A DNA stretch of 22,569 nucleotides from DATHTK01 sp035463295 (GTDB lineage Bacteria > Actinomycetota > Rubrobacteria > Rubrobacterales > Rubrobacteraceae), in assembly GCA_035463295.1 (NCBI GenBank), contig DATHTK010000060.1, positions 1-22,569 of the forward strand. Direction: 5' to 3'. Below the pieces are notes generated by a model. That model was not told the DNA's origin. It made no database searches and was given only the letters and a program-made list of their open reading frames with translations. Shown here in pieces: positions 1 to 6,878 of the stretch; the first letter of the stretch is position 1, and every line of letters starts with the position of its first letter. The translations under genes and the position numbers were made by a program.

Positions 1-1761
1 TCCCTCGGCCCACACCCTGCCGCCGTGGCGGTGCACGATCCTGGCCACCGTGGCGAGCCCTATGCCGGTCCCCTCGAACTCGTCCGCCGAGTGCAGCCGC
101 TGGAAGGCCCCGAAGAGCTTGTCGGCGTACTGCATGTCGAAACCCGCCCCGTTGTCGCGCACGTAGTACACCAGGGCGAGGAGGCCCGGGCCCGTCTGAT
201 GGCTGGTGCCGAACTCTATGCGCGCCGCGGGCTTGCCGGAAGTGAACTTCCAGGCGTTGCCGAGCAGGTTCTCGAGAGCCACGGCCAGCAGGCTCACATC
301 CCCGAAGGCCACGATGCCCTCCTCGGCCACGAACTCCACCTCGCGTTCCGGCTGAGCCTTCCTTAACTGCTGGATAATGCCTTCGGCCATGACGCTCAGG
401 TCCACGACCTCTCGTCGCAACGGTCCGCGGCTCACCCGCGAGAGGTCGAGGAGGTCGTCTATGAGGTTGCCCATGTGCTCGCTCGCGGCCCGCACCCGCG
501 CGAGATAGTCCCTGCCTTCCTCGTCGAGCCTGTCGGCGTAGTCCTCCAGCAGGATCTGGGAGAAGCCGTCGATGCTCCTAAGCGGCGCCCTCAGGTCGTG
601 GGAGACCGAGTAGGAGAACGCCTCCAGCTCCTGGTTCGCCCCCTCCAGCTCCCTGTTGGCGTCCTCGAGGTACCTGCTCGTCTGCTCCGCGAGGAGGCGG
701 CTGCGCACGAGCATCCAGGTTATGCCGAAGAGGATCAGGCTCGCCGCGATGCCGCTCAGGAGCACGAAGAGCGGCAGGTTGCTCTCGGCTCCCATCTCGA
801 AGGTCGGCAACGTCGCGAAGTACAGCCCCCACTCGCGCCCGGCGACCGTGATCTCTCCTCGCTCGGAGAAGAGGTGGTCGAGGGACGAGTCTCCCGCGCG
901 CTGCACCCCATCGTAGTCATAGAGGAGCGTGCCCGATGCTCCATCTCCGCCGTCGTAGACCTCGAAATCTATCGCCGGAGAGAAGTCCCCCGCGAAGACG
1001 TCGTCAAGCAGCCCGTCCCTTCTGAAGGTGCCGACCACGAAACCCTCCAGAGCGCTCCGCCGCTCGGCGACGGTCTCCTGCGGCTCCCCCTCGCGGTAGA
1101 CGGGCAGGTAAACAGCGAAGCCCGGCCGGAGCGCGAGGTCCGCGCTCCACCTCTCGGAGGGCTCGGTAGTCACGTAGACCATCCCCGTAGCCTGCGGCTC
1201 GCCCGTGTCACGCGCTCGCTCCATCGCGGGTCGGTGCGCGGGCTCGGGATAGAGGTCATGGTTGAGCGTGCTGCGGTTGGCCGCATTCAGCGGAGCTACG
1301 AGCTTCAACGGGAAGTACGCGGAGCGCTCCCCCCCCGGCCGGAGATCGGGACGCAGCTCGGGCAAGCCCTCTCTCTCGGCCTCGCGCACATAGGCCACAC
1401 GCTCCGCGGGGGTAACACGCTCCGCGAATCCCAGAGCCTGGAGCCCGTCGAGACGTGATCCGACCTCTATTCCGCTGGCGTAGCGCTCCCACTCCGGGGG
1501 CTCGACCGCCTCGCTCGCCAGAAAGAGCCCGCGAGCGCCGAACATCGCGTCGAGGTAGGCGTCCGTACGGCGCTCTATGGCCGCCCGCGTCGCCTGAACC
1601 GCCTCGTCGAACCTGACCTGGTTCTGCGCCTCCACGGTACCCCGCACGTAGTACCAGGCGAGGCCCGTGAGCAGCAGCGAGATCAGGAGCACCCCATACG
1701 CCGGCGCTCCCCGCCGGAGGTGGTCGAGGAGCCGACCGATCCAAGACCGCACGCCCCTCAT
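1..1761 (-). CDS. CHASE-domain sensor histidine kinase (3' end outside window)
   Basis: Membrane sensor kinase that would autophosphorylate on histidine and pass the phosphate to a response regulator, none of which is in the window. The minus-strand frame is open from base 1761 to base 1 (587 codons) with no stop, so the C-terminus is cut by the window edge. It has an N-terminal membrane helix (about residues 20-38), an extracytoplasmic region resembling CHASE1 (about 90-235), a second helix (328-352) and a short coiled coil (355-382). HisKA follows, with phospho-acceptor H388 in SHDLRAPLRSIDGF, then the HATPase N box (LLGNAWKF, 499-506), G1 (DNGAGF) and G2 (GTGIGLA, 564-570). Two starts are possible: ATG at 1761 (AAGG upstream), used here, or GTG at 1782 with a better GAGCGAGG 6 nt upstream. 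An in-frame TGA lies just upstream of both. The ligand cannot be read from sequence. Confidence 0.9.
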   Translation of the reverse strand, partial: MRGVRSWIGRLLDHLRRGAPAYGVLLISLLLTGLAWYYVRGTVEAQNQVRFDEAVQATRAAIERRTDAYLDAMFGARGLFLASEAVEPPEWERYASGIEVGSRLDGLQALGFAERVTPAERVAYVREAEREGLPELRPDLRPGGERSAYFPLKLVAPLNAANRSTLNHDLYPEPAHRPAMERARDTGEPQATGMVYVTTEPSERWSADLALRPGFAVYLPVYREGEPQETVAERRSALEGFVVGTFRRDGLLDDVFAGDFSPAIDFEVYDGGDGASGTLLYDYDGVQRAGDSSLDHLFSERGEITVAGREWGLYFATLPTFEMGAESNLPLFVLLSGIAASLILFGITWMLVRSRLLAEQTSRYLEDANRELEGANQELEAFSYSVSHDLRAPLRSIDGFSQILLEDYADRLDEEGRDYLARVRAASEHMGNLIDDLLDLSRVSRGPLRREVVDLSVMAEGIIQQLRKAQPEREVEFVAEEGIVAFGDVSLLAVALENLLGNAWKFTSGKPAARIEFGTSHQTGPGLLALVYYVRDNGAGFDMQYADKLFGAFQRLHSADEFEGTGIGLATVARIVHRHGGRVWAEG

Positions 1762-2029
1762 ACGCGCCTTGAGGTTAGCCACGAGGAACCTCGCTCGGGG
1801 AGGGAATGGTTTCCTGGTTCATGGGTGGGTGGTGTACGGGTGAGGCGCGGCTGCCTCGCATAACACCAGCGTCATCGCCCCTACGACCTTTCTGCTCGAT
1901 GCCGGTTTCCCGTACGCCGCGAAATGGAGCGCATCGGAGACCTTGTATGTTACCCGGAGCCCCACCGACCCGCAAGCGTCCCTACCCGGCCCGTGCTCCC
2001 GGAGGACGAGAGAGAAGGGAGTCGAAAAT
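1762..2029. other. Intergenic region between the Clp terminator and the kinase gene
   Basis: No credible gene is seen here; the open frames present lack SD sequences and recognisable protein character. The stretch must carry the promoter of the histidine kinase (minus strand), but I could not find a hexamer pair convincing enough to mark. Base composition is close to the surrounding genes. Confidence 0.5.
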
Positions 2030-2088
2030 CCGGCGCGACAGGAGGGCTCCCCGGTTCCGGGGAGCCCTCGGAGGAGTCGTCGCGCCGG
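2030..2088 (-). terminator. Long double-stem terminator of the Clp ATPase gene
   Basis: Nested inverted repeats begin 9 bases beyond the Clp ATPase stop codon. The outer arms CCGGCGCGAC (2030-2039) and GTCGCGCCGG (2079-2088) are perfect complements. Inside them GAGGGCTCCCC (2042-2052) pairs with GGGGAGCCCTC (2059-2069). Read on the minus strand, the outer arm is followed by ATTTTC, a short U-tract, so a rho-independent terminator for the Clp gene is likely. Confidence 0.75.
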
Positions 2089-2096
2089 CAGAGCGT

Positions 2097-4772
2097 CTAG
2101 GCTGCCGGCACCTCTGTCTCGAAGGTCAGCCCGTCTTCGGCGCGGTCCACGACGACGGTATCGCCGGGGTTGAACTCGCCGCCGATAATTCGGCTACTAA
2201 GCGGATTCTCGATAAAGCGCCGGATGGAGCGGGCGAGCGGCCTGGCGCCGAACTTCGGGTCGTAGCCCTCCTCGGCGAGGAACTCCTTCGCCGCCTGGGT
2301 GACCTCTACGGAGACGCGCTGGCTCTCGAGGTGCTTGTTCAGCCGGCCGAGCATGATGTCCACGATCTCGAGGACGTCCGCCTTCGTGAGAGGCTGGAAG
2401 ACGATGATCTCGTCGATCCGGTTGAGGAACTCCGGCCGGAAGGCCCGCTCCAGCGCGTCCGTCGCCCGCCGCTCGGTCTCGCGGAAGTCCACCTCGTCGC
2501 TCGCGGTGAAGCCGAACTTCCTGTCGGAGACGAGGTGCTGGCTCCCGACGTTGGAGGTCATGATGACGACCGTGTTCTGGAAGTTGACCGTCCGGCCCTG
2601 GGCGTCGGTGAGCCGCCCGTCGTCGAGCACCTGGAGCAGGGTGTTGAAGACGTCCGGGTGGGCCTTCTCGATCTCGTCGAAGAGGACGACCGAGTAGGGC
2701 CTTCTCCTTACCTGCTCGGTGAGTTGGCCGCCCTCGTCGTAGCCGACGTAGCCCGGAGGCGAACCGACGAGCCGTGACACCGTGTGGCGCTCCTGGAACT
2801 CGGACATGTCTATCCGGATCATGGCGTCCTCCTCGCCGAAGAGGTACTCGGCGAGGGTCCTGGCGAGCTCGGTCTTGCCGACCCCGGTAGGTCCGAGGAA
2901 GAGAAAGCTCCCGACCGGACGCTTCGGGTCCTTTATGCCGGCCCTAGCGCGCCGTATCGCCTCGGCGACGGCTTTGACCGCTCTCTCCTGGCCGACGACC
3001 CGCTGGTGCAGGACCGCCTCCAAATTGAGCAGCCTCTCGGCCTCCTCCTGGACGATATTGGTCGCGGGCACTCCGGTCCACTCCTCGAGGATGCGCGCGA
3101 TGTCCTCGCGCGTGACCTCGGGGGCGTTGGTCTCGCGCTGTCCGGCCCAGCCCTCCTGGTACAGTTCGAGCTCGGCCCGGAGCGCCGCCTCCCTCTGCTT
3201 GAGCGAGGCGGCCTTCTCGTAGTCCTCGGCGCGGACGGCGTCCTCCTTCTCGCGCTCCAGGTTCGCTATCTCCTCCTCGATACGCCTCACGTCGACCGGC
3301 GGCACCGTCGAGCGGAGCCGCACCTCGGCCGCTGCCTCGTCCAGAAGGTCGATGGCCTTGTCCGGCAGGAAGCGGTCGGTGATGTAGCGGTCGGAGAGCT
3401 CTGCGGCGGCGACAAGGGCCTCGTCGGAGATCTTGACGCGGTGGTGTGCCTCGTAGCGGTCCCTCAAGCCGAAGAGTATTCCGACGGTCTCGTCGGCCGT
3501 CGGCTCGCTGACGAGCACGGGCTGGAAGCGACGCTCGAGGGCGGCGTCCTTCTCTATGTTCTTGCGGTACTCGTCGAGCGTAGTGGCGCCGACGACTTGC
3601 AGTTCGCCCCTGGCGAGCGCGGGCTTGAGCATGTTCGAGGCGTTGACCGCCCCCTCGGCACCGCCGGCCCCGACGAGCGTGTGCAGCTCGTCGATAAAGA
3701 GGACGATGTTCTTCTCCTCGGCCTGCAACTCCCCGATCATCTGCTTCATCCGCTCCTCGAAGTCCCCGCGGAAGCGGGTGCCGGCCACCAGGCCGCCGAC
3801 GTCGAGAGCGAGGACGCGCTTGCCCTTGAGGATCTCGGGTATGTCCTCGGAGACGATCCTCTGCGCGAGCCCCTCGACGATGGCGGTCTTTCCGACCCCC
3901 GGCTCGCCGATAAGCGCCGGGTTGTTCTTGGTGCGCCTACTGAGTATGCGGATGACGCGCGCTATCTCCTCGGCGCGCCCCATGACCGGGTCGAGCTCGC
4001 CATCGCGCGCGAGCTGGGTGAGGTCGCGCGTTACCTGATCCAGGACCGGCGTCCGACTGTCGCCCGGCGCGCCACCGGGACCGCCGGGCGCACCCGGACC
4101 ACCCGCGGCCGCGCCGGGCATGCCCATCCCCGGACCCGTCTGGGCGCCGCGCTGCTGCAGAAGGCGCAGGATCTCGCGCCTGAGAGCCTCGGCATCGCTC
4201 GCCCCGTGCTGCTGGAGTATCCGGTAAGCGTTGCCGTCGCCCTCGCCGAGCAGCCCGAGGAGCAGGTGCTCGCTCCCGACCTGCGCCCCGCCCATCTGGC
4301 GCGCGGCGGTGAAGGCGAGCTGCAACGCCCGCTTCGCGCTCGGCGTGAAGGTGTAGACCTGATCCCCGGGGTCGCCCCGGAACTCGCGGAAGTGCTCGCG
4401 TATGCCGTTCACGTCCGCGCCAGCCCTCATCAAGACCTCCGTCGCCACGTTCTCCCCCATGATGACGCCCGCGAGCAGATGATCCGTCCCGATAGCCGCC
4501 GTCTTGGTCGTCCCGGCCGAGGCCTCCCGCGCCCGCATGACAGCCTCCCGCGCCTCATGACTGAGCATCTCGAAGACGCCGCCCGGACCCCCTCTCTGCT
4601 GCACGAGGTTGTGGAGCATCTCGAATGGGTTCGCCCCCGCCGTGGAACGGCCACCGATCATGCCGAGCTCCCGCGCACACTGCGTGCAAAGATACGCAGT
4701 CGCCCGCCGGTCTCCCTGCTGCCCGTAGACCTGCACGCTCGCCGGCCGCACCCCACAGTTCTCACATATCAT
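2097..4772 (-). CDS. clpC: Clp/Hsp100 ATPase with N-terminal zinc finger (ClpC/ClpE hybrid architecture)
   Basis: AAA+ unfoldase expected to feed substrates to ClpP in the cytoplasm (891 aa). Order of parts: zinc finger with C3, C6, C29, C32 (CX2C-X22-CX2C spacing, as in ClpE); double Clp-N repeat (about 66-210); Gly/Pro-rich linker (211-238); AAA+ 1 with Walker A GEPGVGKT (289-296) and Walker B VLFIDELH; UVR-type coiled segment (498-535); AAA+ 2 with Walker A GPTGVGKT (627-634) and Walker B VVLFDE (695-700); and a KFGF tripeptide-type loop (752-755) where ClpP-binding loops lie. ClpC normally lacks the zinc finger and ClpE normally lacks the N domains, so this is a combination. The ATG has AGGAGG 10 nt upstream (4783-4788). 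The gene is transcribed alone, divergent from the PRC-barrel gene. The symbol is given for the overall ClpC-like build. Confidence 0.95.
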   Translation of the reverse strand: MICENCGVRPASVQVYGQQGDRRATAYLCTQCARELGMIGGRSTAGANPFEMLHNLVQQRGGPGGVFEMLSHEAREAVMRAREASAGTTKTAAIGTDHLLAGVIMGENVATEVLMRAGADVNGIREHFREFRGDPGDQVYTFTPSAKRALQLAFTAARQMGGAQVGSEHLLLGLLGEGDGNAYRILQQHGASDAEALRREILRLLQQRGAQTGPGMGMPGAAAGGPGAPGGPGGAPGDSRTPVLDQVTRDLTQLARDGELDPVMGRAEEIARVIRILSRRTKNNPALIGEPGVGKTAIVEGLAQRIVSEDIPEILKGKRVLALDVGGLVAGTRFRGDFEERMKQMIGELQAEEKNIVLFIDELHTLVGAGGAEGAVNASNMLKPALARGELQVVGATTLDEYRKNIEKDAALERRFQPVLVSEPTADETVGILFGLRDRYEAHHRVKISDEALVAAAELSDRYITDRFLPDKAIDLLDEAAAEVRLRSTVPPVDVRRIEEEIANLEREKEDAVRAEDYEKAASLKQREAALRAELELYQEGWAGQRETNAPEVTREDIARILEEWTGVPATNIVQEEAERLLNLEAVLHQRVVGQERAVKAVAEAIRRARAGIKDPKRPVGSFLFLGPTGVGKTELARTLAEYLFGEEDAMIRIDMSEFQERHTVSRLVGSPPGYVGYDEGGQLTEQVRRRPYSVVLFDEIEKAHPDVFNTLLQVLDDGRLTDAQGRTVNFQNTVVIMTSNVGSQHLVSDRKFGFTASDEVDFRETERRATDALERAFRPEFLNRIDEIIVFQPLTKADVLEIVDIMLGRLNKHLESQRVSVEVTQAAKEFLAEEGYDPKFGARPLARSIRRFIENPLSSRIIGGEFNPGDTVVVDRAEDGLTFETEVPAA

Positions 4773-4801
4773 CCGCTCGAAGCCTCCTGTAAAGAGTCCC
4801 T

Positions 4802-4830
4802 GGGCTCTCGTTCTCCATCCCAGAGAGCCC
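4802..4830 (-). promoter_or_regulatory. Perfect inverted repeat in the clpC leader
   Basis: GGGCTCTC (4802-4809) and GAGAGCCC (4823-4830) form an 8-bp perfect inverted repeat with a 13-nt spacer. It lies between the predicted -10 box and the SD of the Clp ATPase gene. It does not match CIRCE, the CtsR heptad repeat or the HspR HAIR element. It could be an operator for another repressor or a leader RNA hairpin. No U-tract follows, so it is not an obvious attenuator. Confidence 0.5.
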
Positions 4831-4863
4831 CCAACATCTCAAATCTTAGCCTTCTACGCTCAT

Positions 4864-4891
4864 ATTTTATTACTCATTCCGTTTACATCAA
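4864..4891 (-). promoter_or_regulatory. Housekeeping-type promoter for clpC
   Basis: On the minus strand TTGATG (4886-4891) and TAAAAT (4864-4869) are separated by 16 nt, a good match to a sigma-A -35/-10 pair. Transcription would begin near 4857 and give a leader of about 85 nt that contains the inverted repeat at 4802-4830. The surrounding bases are unusually AT-rich for this window, which supports a real promoter. Confidence 0.65.
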
Positions 4892-4949
4892 GGCGGCTTC
4901 CGGTCGCCGGTTATATGGTAAAGAGGGTGTATATCTTGGGCATTCTGAT

Positions 4950-4956
4950 AAGGAGG
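4950..4956 (+). promoter_or_regulatory. SD sequence that fixes the PRC-barrel start
   Basis: AAGGAGG lies 9 nt before GTG at 4966. The in-frame ATG at 4915 has no comparable site, so the GTG is the preferred start. Confidence 0.75.
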
Positions 4957-4965
4957 TTCTTCGAC

Positions 4966-5631
4966 GTGGAGGAGCGCGGACTGGCGGGGCTGGAGGCCCG
5001 GGCGGCGGATGGTTCGGTTCTCGGCAGGATCCTGGACGTCCTGGCCGACGAGGAGTCGGGCGAGGTGACGCACGTGGTAGTAGAGTCCGAGGAGGGGGAG
5101 CAGTTCGAAGTTCCCATAACGGGCGTCGTCCTCGACCCGGAGGCGGACTTCGCGGGGTTTCGAGCCGACCCCTCGGACGATGAGCCGGGGGATGAAACAG
5201 GGGGGGAGAGGCCTGAGGGCTACGCGCCGGCGGAGTCGGATGGGCCGGACGACCACGAGGGGCAGTTCGTAACGGCGCCGCAGGATCCGGAGGAGGCTGT
5301 GGATCCGGAGGAGGCGGAGCGGGAAGCGGGCGGCTGGGAAGACGAGAGCTCCACCGCTCCCGACTCCGGCTATCCGCGCAACGACGTCTACATAGATCCC
5401 GACACTGGCGAAGAAGAGGTGGACCCCCGCCTCAAGGAGAACGACACCCTCGCGGACGACGTCGAGGACCTGCTCGCCGACACGGGTCTCGGGGTGCGCG
5501 CCACCAGAGACGGCGTCGTCGAGCTCACCGGTTCGGCGGCCCGGCGGGAGGACCTCGACGCTCTGATGGACGAGATCGCGGGTCTCGATGGCGTGCTGGA
5601 GGTGGACACCACCGACGTTGACGTCGGGTAG
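4966..5631 (+). CDS. Acidic PRC-barrel and BON domain protein
   Basis: Stand-alone protein of 221 residues without a signal peptide or membrane segment. Residues about 5-58 form a PRC-barrel-like fold (LEARAADGSVLGRILDV followed by THVVVES); PRC barrels occur in RimM and photosynthetic H subunits as protein-interaction modules. Residues about 66-150 are a highly acidic, low-complexity linker rich in Asp, Glu and Pro. Residues about 155-220 resemble a BON domain (DDVEDLLADTGLGVRA, then VVELTGSA and GVLEVDTTDVDV), a fold linked to membrane or phospholipid association and stress tolerance. The start is GTG at 4966 because of the AAGGAGG upstream. It is divergent from clpC and shares its AT-rich intergenic region, suggesting, without proof, a stress context. 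The specific role is unknown. Confidence 0.85.
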   Translation: MEERGLAGLEARAADGSVLGRILDVLADEESGEVTHVVVESEEGEQFEVPITGVVLDPEADFAGFRADPSDDEPGDETGGERPEGYAPAESDGPDDHEGQFVTAPQDPEEAVDPEEAEREAGGWEDESSTAPDSGYPRNDVYIDPDTGEEEVDPRLKENDTLADDVEDLLADTGLGVRATRDGVVELTGSAARREDLDALMDEIAGLDGVLEVDTTDVDVG

Positions 5632-5669
5632 AAGCTTCGCGGCGATACAGTAGAGGACTTCCCGGCAGC

Positions 5670-6104
5670 CTAGTTCCCGTCGTGCGGGTGTCGGGCGACG
5701 GTCCGGATCTGAAGCCCGCCGCGCACCTGCTGGGTGAGGTCCACCGTCATCTCGACCGGGTCGCACGCGGCGACGAGGTCCTTGAGGAGCGTCGCGGCGA
5801 GGTCCTCGGCGAAGACGCCCCTGTCCCGGAAGCCCCACAGGTAGAGTTTCAGGGCCTTGGATTCGATCAGGGTTCCCTTCGGACGGTAGGTGAGCTTCAA
5901 GACGTAGAAGTCGGGCTGTCCGGTGATCGGGCACAGCGCCGTGAGCTCGTTCGTGGTGAACTCGACCGTCGCGCCGGTATCCCCGTGGCTCCACGGCACC
6001 ACGTCGAGCTGTTCCGCCTGGATCGGGCCTCTCACACCGCGTCCGAGCACCCCTTTGTCGTGCTGCCGCATAAGCTCTCCCTGTACTCGTAGGTCTTTGC
6101 TCAT
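5670..6104 (-). CDS. queF: QueF-type NADPH-dependent 7-cyano-7-deazaguanine reductase
   Basis: Unimodular QueF (144 aa) that would reduce the nitrile of preQ0 to the amine of preQ1 in queuosine biosynthesis. Visible motifs: nucleophilic Cys58 in LCPITGQPDF with Asp65 seven residues later, and the NADPH-binding signature ESKALKLY (81-88). Aligned on Cys and Asp, substrate-binding Glu is present (E100), but the neighbouring His of Bacillus subtilis QueF (H96) is Ala99 here (codon at 5808-5810). Whether this is common in close relatives is not known to me. The gene begins 18 nt after the dehydrogenase stop and is the last gene of that operon. ATG 6104 has a poor SD; ATG 6071 (residue 12) has GGGAG five bases upstream and is a serious alternative. 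It converges with the PRC-barrel gene. Confidence 0.9.
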   Translation of the reverse strand: MSKDLRVQGELMRQHDKGVLGRGVRGPIQAEQLDVVPWSHGDTGATVEFTTNELTALCPITGQPDFYVLKLTYRPKGTLIESKALKLYLWGFRDRGVFAEDLAATLLKDLVAACDPVEMTVDLTQQVRGGLQIRTVARHPHDGN

Positions 6105-6122
6105 GTTACCGCGAGAGGTGGC

Positions 6123-6878
6123 TCACGCGGGCTCGTCGCGGGGTTCGATGAGGATCTCGTTTACTGCCACGTGCTCGGGCTGGGAGAGAGCGTGGATCAC
6201 CGAGTCGCCCACGTCTTCTGGGTCCAGGACCCTCACCCCGCTCGGCGAGCCGTAGAGGTCGATCGCATCCTCGTCGCCGCTGTGCGAGAGGAGGTCGGTC
6301 GCCACGTTGCCCGGCTGGATCGTCGTCACCCTGAGCCCCGTCCCCGCCGTCTCGAGGCGCAGCGTCCGCGAGAGGGCCTCGACGAAGAACTTGCTCGCCG
6401 AGTACGCGGCGAGGCCGGGGAAGACCTGCCGGCCGGCGTCCGAGGAGATGGTTACGATGTGCCCTCGCCCTCGACCGAGCATCCCGGGCAGCACCGCGCC
6501 CACGCAGTTCAGCGCTCCCTTACAGTTGACCTCGACCGTGGTCTCCCACTCCTCCTCGCGCAGGTTCTTCATGAGCGTGTAGTACATGACGCCTGCGCAG
6601 TTGACGAGGATATCCACCGGTCCGAGATCGCCCTCGGCCCGCCGGACGAGCGCTTTCACCCCATCGCGGTCGGTGACGTCGGTCGGGACCACGATGCTGG
6701 AGCCGTCCTCAACTGCCGGCCCTAGCCCGGCCTGCGTCTCGAGGAGCGCCTCTTCTCTGCGGGCCGCCAGAGCGAGGCGAACCCCCTGCCGGGCGAGGGC
6801 CTTCGCGACCGCCGCCCCAATACCGCTGGAGGCGCCGGTCACGACGGCGACCCTGCCCTGCAGCATCTCGCGGCTCAT
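6123..6878 (-). CDS. Short-chain dehydrogenase/reductase
   Basis: Classical SDR of 251 aa. It has the nucleotide-binding TGASSGIG motif (14-21), an NCAG motif (93-96), an active-site Ser in TISSD (145-146), and YSASK with Tyr159 and Lys163. The family oxidises alcohols or reduces carbonyls with NAD(P)H. The start ATG at 6878 overlaps the stop of the upstream adenylation-thiolation-reductase gene in an ATGA quartet, so the two are translationally coupled. That makes it likely, by inference, that this enzyme reduces the aldehyde released by the upstream enzyme to an alcohol, or otherwise processes its product. A second in-frame ATG four codons later is possible. queF follows after 18 nt. The exact substrate cannot be read from the sequence. 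Confidence 0.9.
   Translation of the reverse strand: MSREMLQGRVAVVTGASSGIGAAVAKALARQGVRLALAARREEALLETQAGLGPAVEDGSSIVVPTDVTDRDGVKALVRRAEGDLGPVDILVNCAGVMYYTLMKNLREEEWETTVEVNCKGALNCVGAVLPGMLGRGRGHIVTISSDAGRQVFPGLAAYSASKFFVEALSRTLRLETAGTGLRVTTIQPGNVATDLLSHSGDEDAIDLYGSPSGVRVLDPEDVGDSVIHALSQPEHVAVNEILIEPRDEPA

Noticed and set aside
475..1458. 327-codon plus-strand frame in the kinase region
   Set aside because: The minus strand holds a complete kinase with H, N and G boxes; the plus frame is its shadow.
4773..4914. CIRCE, CtsR or HspR operator upstream of clpC
   Set aside because: Read base by base, no TTAGCACTC, GGTCAAA heptad or CTTGAGT/ACTCAAG pattern occurs.
2784..5183. Very long open frame (799 codons) on the plus strand opposite the Clp ATPase gene
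   Set aside because: It mirrors the codon phase of the real minus-strand gene, a common effect of high GC at third positions. Its translation has no domain pattern, while the opposite strand encodes complete AAA+ motifs.
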